Origin: Phoma sp. XZ068
Lineage: Eukaryota; Ascomycota; Dothideomycetes; Pleosporales; Didymellaceae
NCBI GenBank assembly: GCA_004835665.1
Contig: RBKR01000004.1
Coordinates: 992,001-1,056,000 of the forward strand
Length of the DNA stretch: 64,000 bases
Direction of reading: 5' to 3'
Shown here: one piece after another, positions 53,847 to 64,000 of the stretch
Position numbering within the stretch: the first letter of the stretch is position 1
Layout: each line of letters begins with the position of its first letter
Translations under genes and position numbers: made by a program
Notes under the pieces: generated by a model
The model's input: the letters and a program-made list of their open reading frames with translations, nothing else
Databases searched by the model: none
Told to the model about the DNA's origin: nothing

Positions 53847-56800
53847 ATGCCGGCCCTGCGCAAAAGCGGCCGTGGTCCCAGGTCCAGCACCACCCCGTAC
53901 GCCTCACCCACCGGCACGCCCAGCGATTCGAAAGAGAAGAGCCAGCGATCAATTATGGAGTGGACAGAACCTTCGATCCAAAATCCCACGCCGTCATTCG
54001 AAGAGCACGGCTTTGCTCGCCATGGCGTTCTAGAGCACATGGCTCCCCTGGGACAACCTCCCTCCGCGAAAGTGAAGCAGCGCACGCGCGCAATGGGTGG
54101 CGACGCGGCTGCGCGAAAGTCTCTGGCGGGCAAGGGCAGTTTCTTGGGGGAAGAGGTTGGGTCAACACCCGAGGTCACTCCAGCTCCTGAGCTCGAGCCG
54201 GACGACTCGGAGAGGCAAGAGGAGGACGAGCTACCGCTAGAGCTTCCGCTGCACGAGGAGGACGAAGACGACGACTACGTACCCAACAAGACAAAGAAGA
54301 AGGTGCCGGTGTCGAAAACACCTATCAGGGGCAAAACATCAGTGCAAGGGAAGACGCCTAGTGAAGCGAGAACACCAGTGAAGGCCGGCACGCCCAAAGT
54401 CGCATCAGCCCCAACAAGCCCCGCAGTGCAAGCCGTAGAACAACCACGGGACAGTGAAATTTCACAGCGCGCGCAGATTGCCCTCTTGGCGGCAGCAGAG
54501 TCAGCTAATGCCAATCAAAAGCCCCTCCTCGGTGAAGCGTTCAAGCAACTGAAGGCACTGAGCAAGACCGACGGTGGCATTGCATATATAATCGACGCAA
54601 TCTGCAAACAAAACCAGACTCCAGAGCAGTGGAGCACTTTCCGAGATAACATCAAGGCACTGAAGAAATCAGTGAAATACGAGGGAAAGAAGAAACGGAA
54701 ACATCAACAACGCAACGGTGATTTCACCACTACAAAATCCGACACCCCAAAGATCAGTCAACAGCCTTCTCCTAGGCCTAGTAGCGAGGTGGCCCCTGAC
54801 GATTCGGTCTCCTTTGTTCACGATCACGAAGCTGCAACGGAAGACGCGTACCAAGCCGCAGATTCGACGGCCGGGGCGCTCCCTTCACCTCATCCGCTGA
54901 GCACGGCCCCGACGCTCCCAGCGATTGAGCCTTCAATCGAAACTGCGCCACGAATGCCATCAAAATCACCCCGCAAGAAGCACGTATCAAACGGCTATCT
55001 GGCAACTGGGAGTGAGATGGATGTTGATGGTGGGGCATCTTCAGCGGCCCAAACTCCGGCAGGGCATACGCCTGAGGCAGGTGATGGAAGCGATTCGGAG
55101 TTATCAGATGTCAACGAAGAGATTGTTCAGAAGGGACCGCCAACACCTGCACAGCCGAAATCTTCGACTCCGCTGCCTGCTGCGGCTGGGAAGAAGGGCA
55201 AGAACGCTGCTGTTGCTCGTGCCGGGAAGAAGCATGCGAACAAAGGGAAGCTGTTTGGCAAGCACGCGCACAAGAATTTACCAGCAAGTTCAGAACAGCT
55301 CGAAGATCTCGAGCAAATCTATCAGCTACGGAAAGAGATGGCAGACGCTCAACCATTGCGCCAATTCGACCTCCCATTCCCTCAGTCTGACGTCCGCTTC
55401 GATGACGAGATCTTGGAAACCGAGTCTTTGACCGAATCCATGATCGCGGTTGGGCCACCAGTTGACTCTGATCAGCCGCGACGCGCTGGACGAATGCCAC
55501 ACGGTGCAAAGCGTTTGCGCGAGGATATGTCACGATTTTCTTCGCCTCAGCTGGAGTCAGCAGCTATCTCACGACCCACAACACCAGCGGTTCAGCCAGC
55601 AATCAAGCGAATCAAGCTGAACAACGGCCAGGCTGCCAGAACAAAGCGATCGTAAGTTTCCTCTTCCTTATGCTCCTTTATCGACCTTGCCATATGTGGG
55701 TGCAAGACTAGGCACTCCCAGAGTCCGTTTCAGCACGCGGGTCCTCTCGGCGAGTGAGCAAACTTTACGTGTTTGCACGTGTTAGCCTTGCACCTTGGAA
55801 ATCCATCATCAAATCATCAGAAAGCTAATATGTGATATGCACAGGCCCGTTAAGAATCGGGATGGTGGACCTATTGCTGGTGTAGCATTTAATGGTGGTG
55901 GCGGTTCGAGACAGCTGGGGCCTGATGACAATGATCCAGTAAGTGCCACTCATTTTCCCGAAGCATCCAACCACACCCTTCCTCCTTCACCAACACAACC
56001 ACCAACAACATTCGACCCATTTTCATCTCTCAACTTCAAATGGGGGTCGACACAAAATTTGCGCCTTCCAAATACCCTCCTTCGCCTCCAATTTCGGTTT
56101 TGTCGTCGCCACTAACAGAACGCCAGAACTCGCCGGCATCAGAGAGCGATGACCTCTGCTCTGCTTGCAGAGGTGCAGGCGAGTTTGTCTGCTGCGAAGG
56201 CTGCCCGCGCGTGTTCCACCTTCTTTGCTGCGATCCACCACGCGTGCAAGTACCAGAAGGGTCATTCTACTGCTATGAATGCACTGCAAGGTTAGGTGCA
56301 CCTGAAGATTCTACCGAGTCTTACGCCGGCCTTGGGCCACTGTTCACGGCTCTTGAGCGTACGAACCCGCGCGCTTTTGCCCTGCCACAGGACGTTCAGA
56401 ATCACTTCGAAGATGTCTCTGCACGGGGCGACGGATCGTACTTCGAGGAGATGAAGAAGTTCCCACTGTAAGTACGACGCGTTCTGACGCGTGACCTGGC
56501 GCTAACACGTTGCAGTGCAAAGAGCAGCGGCTACGGTTATCAGAGGCCCGATTACACTAAAGTACTTGATGGCGACAAGCCCATCTTGTGCGTGCAGTGT
56601 GGTGTGTCGAGTGGCAGCAAGCGCCAGATGCTCAAGTGCGACTTTTGCAACGCGTATTGGCACCTGGACTGTGTCGATCCACCCCTCGCTAACCCCCCAC
56701 ACATCAGCCTCGAGGCATCACAACGCGATGCTTGGAGGTGTCCGCGTCACATTGAGCATGATCTTCGCAGTGGGTTGTTGTTGCAAAATGACCTCAACGG

Positions 56801-57500
56801 AGCGTATGACGATGTCGAGATGGGTGATGCCACCTTTACCCGAGTCCCACGTAAGATCCGGAGGCGCAGGAATCCTGAGATTGTTGAACCGACATTCACT
56901 CGTGGAATGCGCAACAACGGCTTGATTGACATCATCAATGATCCTGACGATGATACTGACGGCGAAGGCAACTACACTGGCTTCGAGTTCAAGGACGTCA
57001 ACTCGAAGGTCTACCGTGTGCCTGAGCGTGGACTGATCACTGACTTCCTCAGCAAAGTCAAGAGGTATGTGCAACTATCGCTCTACACTATCACAGCTTG
57101 CTAACAAGATGGGTAGCCGTAGGATCACGCGGGATCATGACGCGCAAAAGCACGCACACCTTGCTGCCCAGCGCAAGGCATCGATGCAGAACTTCGTGAC
57201 TCACTCTTTCCAACAACAACAGGCGGCACTCAATCTGGCACGCCTTGCAAAGAAAGAGCAGGACCTTGGCTTGAGCGAAGGCACCATCGATAGCCTCGTC
57301 CTCACACTCACCGTGAGTATTCCCTGTGCCCCACCTGTTACGTCTCGATCATCGGCGCTAATCATGTGAAACAGGCCGAAGCTCCTCAGGAGGTCATCGC
57401 AGCCATGGCTGACTCTGCTCCTCCTCCTGTCGCTGATGATGAGCGCGCACAGCTGTTGAAGCTGCAAGAGCTCATTCAGCGTCGCCTCAACGCTTCCTGA
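53847..57500 (+). CDS. RCO1: Double PHD-finger protein, Rco1-like Rpd3S subunit
   Basis: Exons 53847-55651, 55845-55938, 56127-56467, 56516-57064, 57117-57312 and 57375-57500; 1036 residues. Rco1 is the PHD subunit of the Rpd3S histone deacetylase that binds H3K36-methylated nucleosomes in transcribed genes. PHD1 is CSACRGAGEFVCCEGCPRVFHLLC...FYCYEC, with the classical Cys4-His-Cys3 set. PHD2 is CVQCGVSSGSKRQMLKCDFCNAYWHLDC...WRCPRH. Between and after them are conserved stretches such as YQRPDYTKVLDGDKPI. The N-terminal 600 residues are basic and disordered, with several AT-hook-like or Pro-Lys segments. The first ATG in frame in a good context (GCCATGC) is at 53847; earlier frame is open only from a non-ATG codon. 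Introns 1 and 2 are about 190 nt. Rco1 rather than Cti6 because two PHDs are present. Confidence 0.9.
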
Positions 57501-58597
57501 ACGTCACTCCACCGTCTTTGAAGCTAAGGTTTACCCTAGTCGTGGCGCTGTAAGCTAGACTGGGTCTCGACCACCAACACATTTCCACACACCCATCTAA
57601 ACGCGAAGGAACCCCGAGGCAAGCCGGATACTGGCTATCGATATCGATCATTGACTGCTTGGGATACTCTTACCGAGTATCCTTGTTCGGCTGAGCGGCT
57701 CAACTTCCATTCACTTCCGCCATCATCCAAGACACATGTCTTGATCTCTGCATATCCATCCCATCCCTATGAACCCCCCAAAACCGTCACCAGACCTTGA
57801 ATAGTTCCTTGGACCATCTGCGCAGATTGCGCAAATCGCCCACAACATGACTGTATCACCTATCACAGCTCCCCAGGAGCTCGCCACTGTACCAACCTGC
57901 ATAGCGAGGAGTTTGGACCGGCACTGCCCGGCATATTTGTCTTTTTTCTACCTTTGAGCTCTCGGCGCAGAGCTTCATGTCTGGCGCGAGGTTGCCTTCG
58001 GCACCTGGCGGCTATACCTTTTGCTCATATACATGCAAAAGCTTGGGGAAACGGCATGATATTTTGTAGATTTAGCTAGGATATCACATGAACTTGGCCA
58101 GGGAAATCGATCAGATCATTTGAGCATCACATTCATTTAGAGTCCTCCACAGCTTTGTTCTTTTTTGTGCACGTTCGTGGAGTCCATTTGCTGTTCTCAA
58201 ACGTGGCCGAGTGTGTGAAGGCCGATCAGCACTGCAAGGTGCTCCCTGCGCAACGAGGCTGACGAGACACAACACAACACGCTATCCTCGACACGCTCAC
58301 GGTATACATGCCGCAGCCTAATGGTCATCACATCGGGCTTCAACAGGGCGGACTGTCTCACCGGACGAACGCAGCACACACGACACACAGGGAGAGGCGC
58401 GATGATTGGACGTAACGGATTCTTCATTGTTATACCTGGTGCGACGGTGCGCCATACGGCGCCCGTGCATGATCAAACTCTGTGGCAGCATTCGAGTCTC
58501 GCATGAACTGCTGTTGCACAAACCCAGCAGCGCTGCTGAGACGCCGCCCTGGCCTAACAAGATGCTGGGAATGACTTTGGGAGGCTGTGCAGAACGC
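57501..58597. other. Intergenic between convergent genes
   Basis: 1.1 kb between RCO1 and asparaginyl-tRNA synthetase 3' ends. It holds a perfect 8-bp hairpin (57662-57682) and the self-complementary ATCGATATCGAT near 57638. No gene recognised. Confidence 0.5.
57662..57682. other. Perfect 8-bp stem-loop in the RCO1 3' flank
   Basis: GGATACTC (57662-57669) is followed by the five-base loop TTACC and its exact reverse complement GAGTATCC (57675-57682). It lies about 160 bp after the RCO1 stop, so it may sit in the 3' untranslated region. A role in RNA stability or 3' end formation is only speculation. Confidence 0.6.
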
Positions 58598-60394
58598 TCA
58601 AGGCTTGCAGCGCCCAAAGTAGCGCGGGTACAAGCAGCAGTCCCTGACGGTGTGCTGCTTGCACAACCACGCCAGGAAACGCTCGAGACCAAGTCCGTAG
58701 CCGCCGTGGGGAGAGGATCCGTACCTAAGCGTCATGTTAGCGATGTGTTCGTTTAAAGCAACAACGGATAATCCTGAGTGTCAGGGGACTTACTTGCGCT
58801 GGTCAGTGTACCAGTAGTATGTCGATGCGTCGATACCTTCCCTCGCGAACGCAGCCATCAGCTCATCGTTGTCGTCCATCCTCATACTTCCACCCACAAT
58901 CTCACCAACACCGGGCATCAAGCAGTCAACAGACTCTGTGACCCTGGGGTCCTGGCTATCCTTGAGCATGTAGAATGCCTTGATGTGAGCGGGGAAATGT
59001 GTCAGGAAGATAGGTCGGTTGATGATGTCAGTCATCCTGCGCTCAGCAGCCTCAGCAATGTCATCGCCAAACTTGTGAGTCTCGCCATCCTCGTTGGGGA
59101 TCTCGTGCTTGACGAGCCAGTCAATGGCGTCCTGGTACTTCATGCGCATGAAGGGGCGTTCAGGCATCTTGAACTCAGGGTTGAGCTCCATGATGTGCTG
59201 CTTGATGACCGGGTCGGCCATGGTGACTTCGAGAACGCGGCACATGACTTCCTCCAGATGGGTCAGCAGGTCGTCGAAGTTGATGTAGTCGAGTTCAGCT
59301 TCGATGTGGGTGTACTCTGCCAGATGGCGGCGCGTGAGAGACTTTTCAGCGCGGAACGACTTCTCGATGCAGTATACGTCGCCCATGGAGGGGAGGCAGG
59401 TTTCGAGGTAGAGTTGAGACGACTGTGTCAGGTAGGCCTTTTCGTTGTAGTAGTTGAATTCGAAGAGCGTTGAGCCACCCTCGACTTGAGTTTGCACGAG
59501 CGCTGGGGGCGAGACCTTGCGCAGACGGAGCTCCTTGTAGACCTGGTTGAAAGCGTATTCGACGGCGTCGCGGACAATCATGACCTTGGAGGCTGTCTCA
59601 CCACGGAGTGTGAGGTGGCGGAGATCGAGCAGTGTCGCGTGCTCAGTGTCCTTGGAGACACGGTTGGTGATGGCGTCGTCGCCACCAGCTGCCTTCCAGA
59701 TCGACGGGATCTTGTAGAAATCGGCGTGAAGCTCGCGGTTGTTGGGAGCGTGAGCGCCCTCGGGTACCTGCCTCAGCTCACCGAGGATCTCCATGGAGGT
59801 CTCGCGGGTAAGGGTGAGGGCATCGTAGGTCTCGGCAAGCTTGCCGGTGAGGACAACCTGCATGTAGCCGTATCCATCTCTTAATGTGATGAACAAAACC
59901 TTGCTCTGTTTGCGCTCACGGTGCACGCGACCGAACACCCTGACACGTGTGCCCTTGATGTCCTTGCCGTCGCCCAGTGTGATTTTGCTGGAATCTGTGT
60001 CGTCGAGCTTGATCTTGATCGGCGCGGGCAGGCTCTTGTCCTCCTCAAGGACAACCTTCTTGGCCTCCTCAAGCACTTCGTTGCGAGCAGCCTGCTCCTT
60101 TGCGCGCAGAGCCAACTGCTCGCCCTCCTTCTCGGCCTTCTTCTTCAGCGTTTTCGCGTAGTTGACTGCCTTCTTGAGCGCCGACTTCGCCGCATCCTTC
60201 CACTCCATGCGCGACGAGGGGTCAGCGCCCTCAGCAACCTCACCGGTCACGCTCTTTCTTGTCTTGAACTTGGCCGCCTCGCCCTTCTGGTAGATGGCAT
60301 ACCCAAGCGTCTTGTAGGGCAGGCTCTCGTCACCTGTCTGTTCGGGGATATCCTGACCGACGTCTTCGTCGATGTAGTAGGTAGCGTCCGCCAT
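58598..60394 (-). CDS. DED81: Cytosolic asparaginyl-tRNA synthetase
   Basis: Exons 60394-58794 and 58724-58598; 69-nt intron; 575 residues. A class IIb enzyme charging tRNA-Asn with asparagine in the cytosol. The N-terminal extension (about residues 1-150) has the Lys-rich helix SALKKAVNYAKTLKKKAEKEGEQLALRAKEQAARNE typical of eukaryotic members. The OB-fold anticodon domain is TRVRVFGRVHRERKQSKVLFITLRDG. Class II motif 2 is FRAEKSLTRRHLAEYTHIEAELDY. Motif 3, on the last exon, is GSSPHGGYGLGLERFLAWLC with the conserved Arg. The end CLYPRYFGRCKP is the family ending. No mitochondrial presequence, so cytosolic. Divergent from a DOPA-dioxygenase-family gene by 440 bp. Confidence 0.97.
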
Positions 60395-60834
60395 GTTGGC
60401 AGCAATTGGGTATGTGGAGTGTGTCGGTGTGTCAATCGCGCTGTTGTCTCCTCGAAATTATAATGTGTTAGAGTCATGCGCGGGGCTGCCCCTCATTGGC
60501 CGATCCTGGTACGACTCAGGTCCGACTGGGGTTTCTGATAAGATAACCAGACAGTACTCTGACATCGTTCTGAGGGAAGGGCGATTATGCTTTGTAAATT
60601 CCAGAGACTCGCGCGTCGGGATTGTGTGCATATTCGTGAAGATCTGACTCGTTCGAGGAGCTTACAAAATGGTCTCGCAAAGCGCTCGAGTGCACTTGTT
60701 TCGTGTGCGGAATTATGCGCGCTGACAAAGAGGGTCCCAATTGCGCCATGTTACCGTACCGAAAGATATAACATCTTGTGAATACTCCAGTCAATTCTTC
60801 TGTTATCAAGTTTAAAACACTTCAATCTATTAAA
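60395..60834. promoter_or_regulatory. Divergent upstream region of AsnRS and DOPA-dioxygenase-like gene
   Basis: 440 bp between start codons. The right end, before the plus-strand ATG, is A/T-rich (TTTAAAACAC). No further site recognised. Confidence 0.5.
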
Positions 60835-61515
60835 ATGGCAGACCCTAGTCTCTACACCTACCCCTCCCCTCTGGAAGGCTACCGGAACCTCGAGCCATTA
60901 CCAGAGTAAGAACGCCAGAGACCATGGTTGAAGTATCTCGTCATATTGATATCTGGTCAGGGAGAAGGCTGCAGATGGCAAGTCCTATGTGAATCCACCA
61001 GCAGACAAGAAAAGCGAAGCATACACATCATTTGTATCACCGATCACGAATGGCTCACGTGGTGGTTTCGAGTATGTGGACTATGACCGCCAGAGAGGAG
61101 GGTTCAGTACTGACCACGATTCAGTATACACATCTACTTCCTGCAGTCCGAGCCAGAAGAATTGAAGTTCGCAACTGAACTCTGGGAGCGTATACGGCGA
61201 GAATGTACGTTGCTTCAGCGTCTAGAATCTGAGACCCCACAAGGGAAGAATTAACGTGTGCCATCAGTTCCCGAACTTCGCATCTACAGAATCTGGGATC
61301 GACCACTTGGACCGCATCCCATTGGTATGTTCGAAGTTAATCTATTCACTCCGGAGCAGTTTGGAGCCTTCATCCCTTGGCTGGTTATCAACAGAGGGCC
61401 GCTGTCAGCGCTTATCCATCCTAACACGGACGAAGAGGAACGAGACCACACGCAGAGGGCAACCTGGATGGGACAGCCGCTGCCGTTGAACCTAAGGCTG
61501 TTTAAAAAGAAGTAA
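60835..61515 (+). CDS. DOPA 4,5-dioxygenase-family protein
   Basis: Exons 60835-60905, 60961-61071, 61125-61204 and 61268-61515; 169 residues. The exons were joined by phase and splice signals, since each is short. The family, founded by mushroom DOPA 4,5-dioxygenase of betalain synthesis, is common in ascomycetes that make no betalain, where its role is unknown. Landmarks: GGFDIHIYF, carrying the metal-type HxH pattern with His after Asp-Ile, FATELWERIRREFPELRIYRIWDRPLGPHPIGMFEVNL, and PWLVINRGPLSALIHPNTDEEERDHTQRATWMG. The conserved His in GPHP, LIHPN and RDHTQRA support an active centre. The basic end LFKKK is short. No targeting signal. Confidence 0.9.
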
Positions 61516-61813
61516 ATAAGTGGATGAATGCATAGTCTCTCATGTGTCTTGATAATGTGTCATTATGGGTATATGGCTGTACCGAAATGCATCTCCATGA
61601 CTCCATCGAAACATGCGGTTGTGCCGTTGCTGTGATCAGTCGATTGGTCGTGTGACCGCTCGTTGGTGCTTCCATCGAAGCTATGTCCCTGTTCGGCGTT
61701 CGCATGTCTGGCCGATTGCACTATCTTGAGCGGGCATGCACGTCTCATCGCCCTCATTTCCGTCGCGTAGACACGACCTATGACTTCTTTACTTCATGAC
61801 TACCTTAAAGTGT

Positions 61814-62279
61814 CTATGCCGCAACCTTCTTTTTCTTCTTATCCTTCTTGCCCTTCTTCCTGTCCCTCTTCTTCAATGACGACATGCCCGCCTTGCACGC
61901 CTCTGCATACCGTATGTAGAAAGTGTCGATGTCATCTGGCTTTACGATGGTGCTCAGGACGATCTTTGCAACATCTTGTCGGTCCGTCCCTGCCTTCTTG
62001 TCACTCTTGTTGTTCGAGGCACGGATCAGGACAGGCAGAGGGTTCTCGGGGTGGGTGTCCCATAACGGGTCGTCGGCGACTTTTGTGGGCGTAGCTGGTG
62101 TCGATGTCGAGTCGAATGTCAGGCGTTTCTGTGTGAGGTAGACGCTGCCGTGGCCTTTTTTGCGATTGTGCTCGAAGAGGTTCCCGAGTTGAGTAAAGAA
62201 CTGCAAGGCATTAGTACGTGCTGAAATAGTCGCTTGGAAACGAACAAACCTCGTCGTTGCTTAAGTGCTCTCGCCCCAT
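61814..62279 (-). CDS. SRP14: Signal recognition particle 14-kDa subunit (SRP14)
   Basis: Exons 62279-62250 and 62200-61814; 49-nt intron; 138 residues. SRP14 binds the Alu domain of SRP RNA and helps arrest elongation while ribosomes dock at the ER. The first exon encodes MGREHLSNDE; the second FFTQLGNLFEHNRKKGHGSVYLTQKRL, the family signature, then VLIRASNNKSDKK and TIVKPDDIDTFYIRYAEACKAGMSSLKKRDRKK with a Lys-rich end. Length matches fungal SRP14. It is divergent from SGD1 with only 159 bp between start codons. Confidence 0.95.
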
Positions 62280-62438
62280 TGTGTATGTGTGTGATGCTAT
62301 TACCTCCGCGCCATGGGTGGACGTGCGAGTGGGATGAGCCCGCGGGGAAGACTACCGATCTATCACTAGCGCCTGCAGCCGCGGCTTGAGCGTACTTTCC
62401 CAACTTTTTTTGGAGGCAACCCTCGAAACTTTGACAAT
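62280..62438. promoter_or_regulatory. Compact shared promoter of SRP14 and SGD1
   Basis: 159 bp between the two start codons, the shortest divergent spacer in the window. GC-rich core (CCGCGG near 62340) with a T-run at 62405-62411 next to the SGD1 side. Both promoters and leaders must fit or overlap coding DNA. Confidence 0.6.
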
Positions 62439-64000
62439 ATGCGCCAACAGTACGGAGGCCCCAAACTGCCTGCAGATTTGCGGAACCAGTTCGGAGGTTT
62501 GTAAGATATGGTCTGCGAGTATATAGTAGTACTAACATAAGCAGATCCTGCGAATCGAGGCAAGTCGAGTAGCGGGCGCAATGGACAGGTGAATCGCAAA
62601 GACCGGCGCAAAGCCGAACGAGAACAGAAGAAGACGCATCGAGTACAGCCGAGAAGAGCACCGCCACCGCCGGCAACACATGTTCAGAATGGCAAACGGA
62701 AAGCGCTGGTGCAACAGCAAGAGGAAGAGTCTGAGGTGGACTGGGAGGACAGCGACGAGGAGCCAGCACCAGTGAAGACGGAAGCAGCACCGAAGAGCAT
62801 ACTCAAGAGGAAGGCACAAACCGACGAGGACGACTCGTCCGCACCTGCCAAAGTATCTCGCGCCGTGCAGGAGCGACTAGATCAGGACGACAAAGAGATT
62901 CGCGCATTGGAGAAGAAGCTGGGAAAGAGGAAGAAGTCGGCAGGAGGTGGAGACGACGGGCTAGATGATCTATTTGGCGATCTTGGAGACTTCAGCGACG
63001 ATGATGCGCTCGAGAACCCTGCATCGAAGAGGAAGCGGACGGAAGATGACGACTGGCTAGCAAGCAAGAGACGAAAAGCTCTGGGTACAGCTGCTCCACC
63101 AGCTCCGGAATCGGATGAGGAAGATGAGGAGGACGAAATAGAGAATCCATTCTCCGAGGATGACGACCTGGATTCCGAGGACATGGGCGACGATGACGAC
63201 GAGGACGACGATGAAGATCTTGAAGATGGCGATCTGGAAGGCGATCTGGATTCCGAGGAGGGCGACATCGAAAATCCTTTTTCTGAAGACGAACTATCAG
63301 ACGACGAAGAAGAACAGCCCGCACCTCGAATACGAGAAAACCCATATGTTGCGCCGGTGGCTGCTAATGCTGCGCCAACCACGAAATACATACCCCCAGC
63401 GCTACGAGGACCACCTTCGTCAGATGCGGAAGCGCTGTCGCGCCTAAAGCGCCAGATTCAAGGTCTCATCAACCGACTCTCCGAAGCCAACATTCTCACG
63501 ATATTGAAAGATATCGAGAAGATCTACGCAACTAACCCCCGTGGCTATGTCAACACAACGTTGATCAATTTGCTGATCGACATGCTTTCAGATCCTTCGG
63601 CGCTCCTCGAGTCTTTCATAATCTTGCATGCTGGTTTCATTGCAGCAGTTTACAAGGTTATTGGACCCGATTTTGGGGCTCAGATCGTGGAGCGCATAGT
63701 CTCCGAGTTCGACCGGCATTACCAGCCAAATAAGGATGGCGCTGGAAAGCACACCACGAACCTCATGTCAGTGGTGTCTGAACTGTACACCTTCCAAGTC
63801 ATTGGTAGTAACATCGTTTTCGATTACGTTCGATTCTTCCTCAATGAGCTTTCCGAGATCAACACAGAACTTCTATTGCGGATAGTTCGCGCCGCAGGTC
63901 CGCAATTACGACAGGACGATCCAACCGCGCTCAAGGATATCGTTGTTCTGCTGCAAAAGTCTGTAGCGAGCGTAGGCCAACAGAATCTGCCAGTCCGAAC
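62439..64000 (+). CDS. SGD1: Nucleolar ribosome-biogenesis protein Sgd1/NOM1, 3' part cut by the window edge
   Basis: Exons 62439-62496 and 62545->64000; 48-nt intron; 505 residues visible. Sgd1/NOM1 is a MIF4G-MA3 protein needed for 18S rRNA maturation and small subunit formation. The first exon gives MRQQYGGPKLPADLRNQFG, matching the family start. Residues 60-310 are charged and acidic, with nuclear-type KKTHRVQPRR and KRKRTEDDDW and the repeated IENPFSEDD. IRENPYVAPV...TKYIPPALRGPP is the usual bridge. The MIF4G domain starts at LKRQIQGLINRLSEANI and is followed by ALLESFIILHAGFIAAVYKVIGPDFGAQ. The MA3 half is outside the window. Divergent from SRP14. Confidence 0.93.

Noticed and set aside
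59921..60463. 180-codon plus-strand frame opposite asparaginyl-tRNA synthetase
   Set aside because: Antisense to a certain gene; Leu-rich pattern comes from Lys/Glu codons on the other strand.
1..64000. tRNA, rRNA, CRISPR, transposon or telomere features
   Set aside because: I looked for B-box-like GTTCGA signals, long terminal or inverted repeats, transposase or reverse-transcriptase motifs and regular spacers by eye; none held up. tRNAscan-SE and a repeat library would be decisive.

Overview
This window is nuclear DNA of a filamentous ascomycete fungus. Genes carry many short introns of about 46-60 nt with GT-AG ends and CTAAC/CTGAC-like branch points. Start codons sit in CACC/GCC-ATG contexts, and there are no operons or bacterial ribosome-binding sites. 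The content is typical of filamentous fungi: Zn2Cys6 regulator, LaeA-like methyltransferase, alternative oxidase, peroxisomal alcohol oxidase, Atg17, KAR9, SconB. A Dothideomycete (Pleosporales-like) origin is my inference from protein flavour and intron style, not something I can prove here. Coding parts were rebuilt by reading splice sites; exon coordinates are in each entry.

Left part (1-14.4 kb): a cytochrome P450 cut by the left edge is divergent from a LaeA-like methyltransferase. Then come a small Ser-rich protein, the F-box/WD40 sulfur regulator SconB/Met30 divergent from ATG17, a GT34-like glycosyltransferase, and an intronless 316-aa protein I cannot place.

Middle (14.9-31.7 kb): KAR9, a 496-aa conserved fungal protein, mitochondrial alternative oxidase, alcohol oxidase with a C-terminal SRL peroxisomal signal, a Zn2Cys6 transcription factor convergent with it, and an F-box-like gene that looks broken. 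The two oxidases lie in a gene-poor stretch.

Accessory-looking run (32.4-38.8 kb): five consecutive proteins of unknown function. They are a type I membrane protein, a 124-aa multi-pass membrane protein, a low-complexity helical protein, a secreted Ser/Thr-rich protein, and a 533-aa protein with a conserved Gly-rich C-terminal block.

Right part (39.3-64 kb): dense housekeeping genes. SURF6/Rrp14; complex I subunit NDUFS8 head-to-head with the mitochondrial acyl carrier protein; Vps74/GOLPH3; Snf5; an endonuclease/exonuclease/phosphatase-family protein; an EBP1/PA2G4-like protein; Rco1-like double-PHD protein; cytosolic asparaginyl-tRNA synthetase; a DOPA 4,5-dioxygenase-family protein; SRP14 head-to-head with SGD1/NOM1, which runs off the right edge. 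I saw no transposon, tRNA, rRNA, CRISPR or telomere signal. No clearly novel multi-gene system is evident. The best leads are the complex I/ACP shared promoter with an 18-nt microexon, the stop-free 48-nt Snf5 intron, the P450/methyltransferase pair, the alcohol oxidase/regulator pair and the run of unknown membrane and secreted genes.
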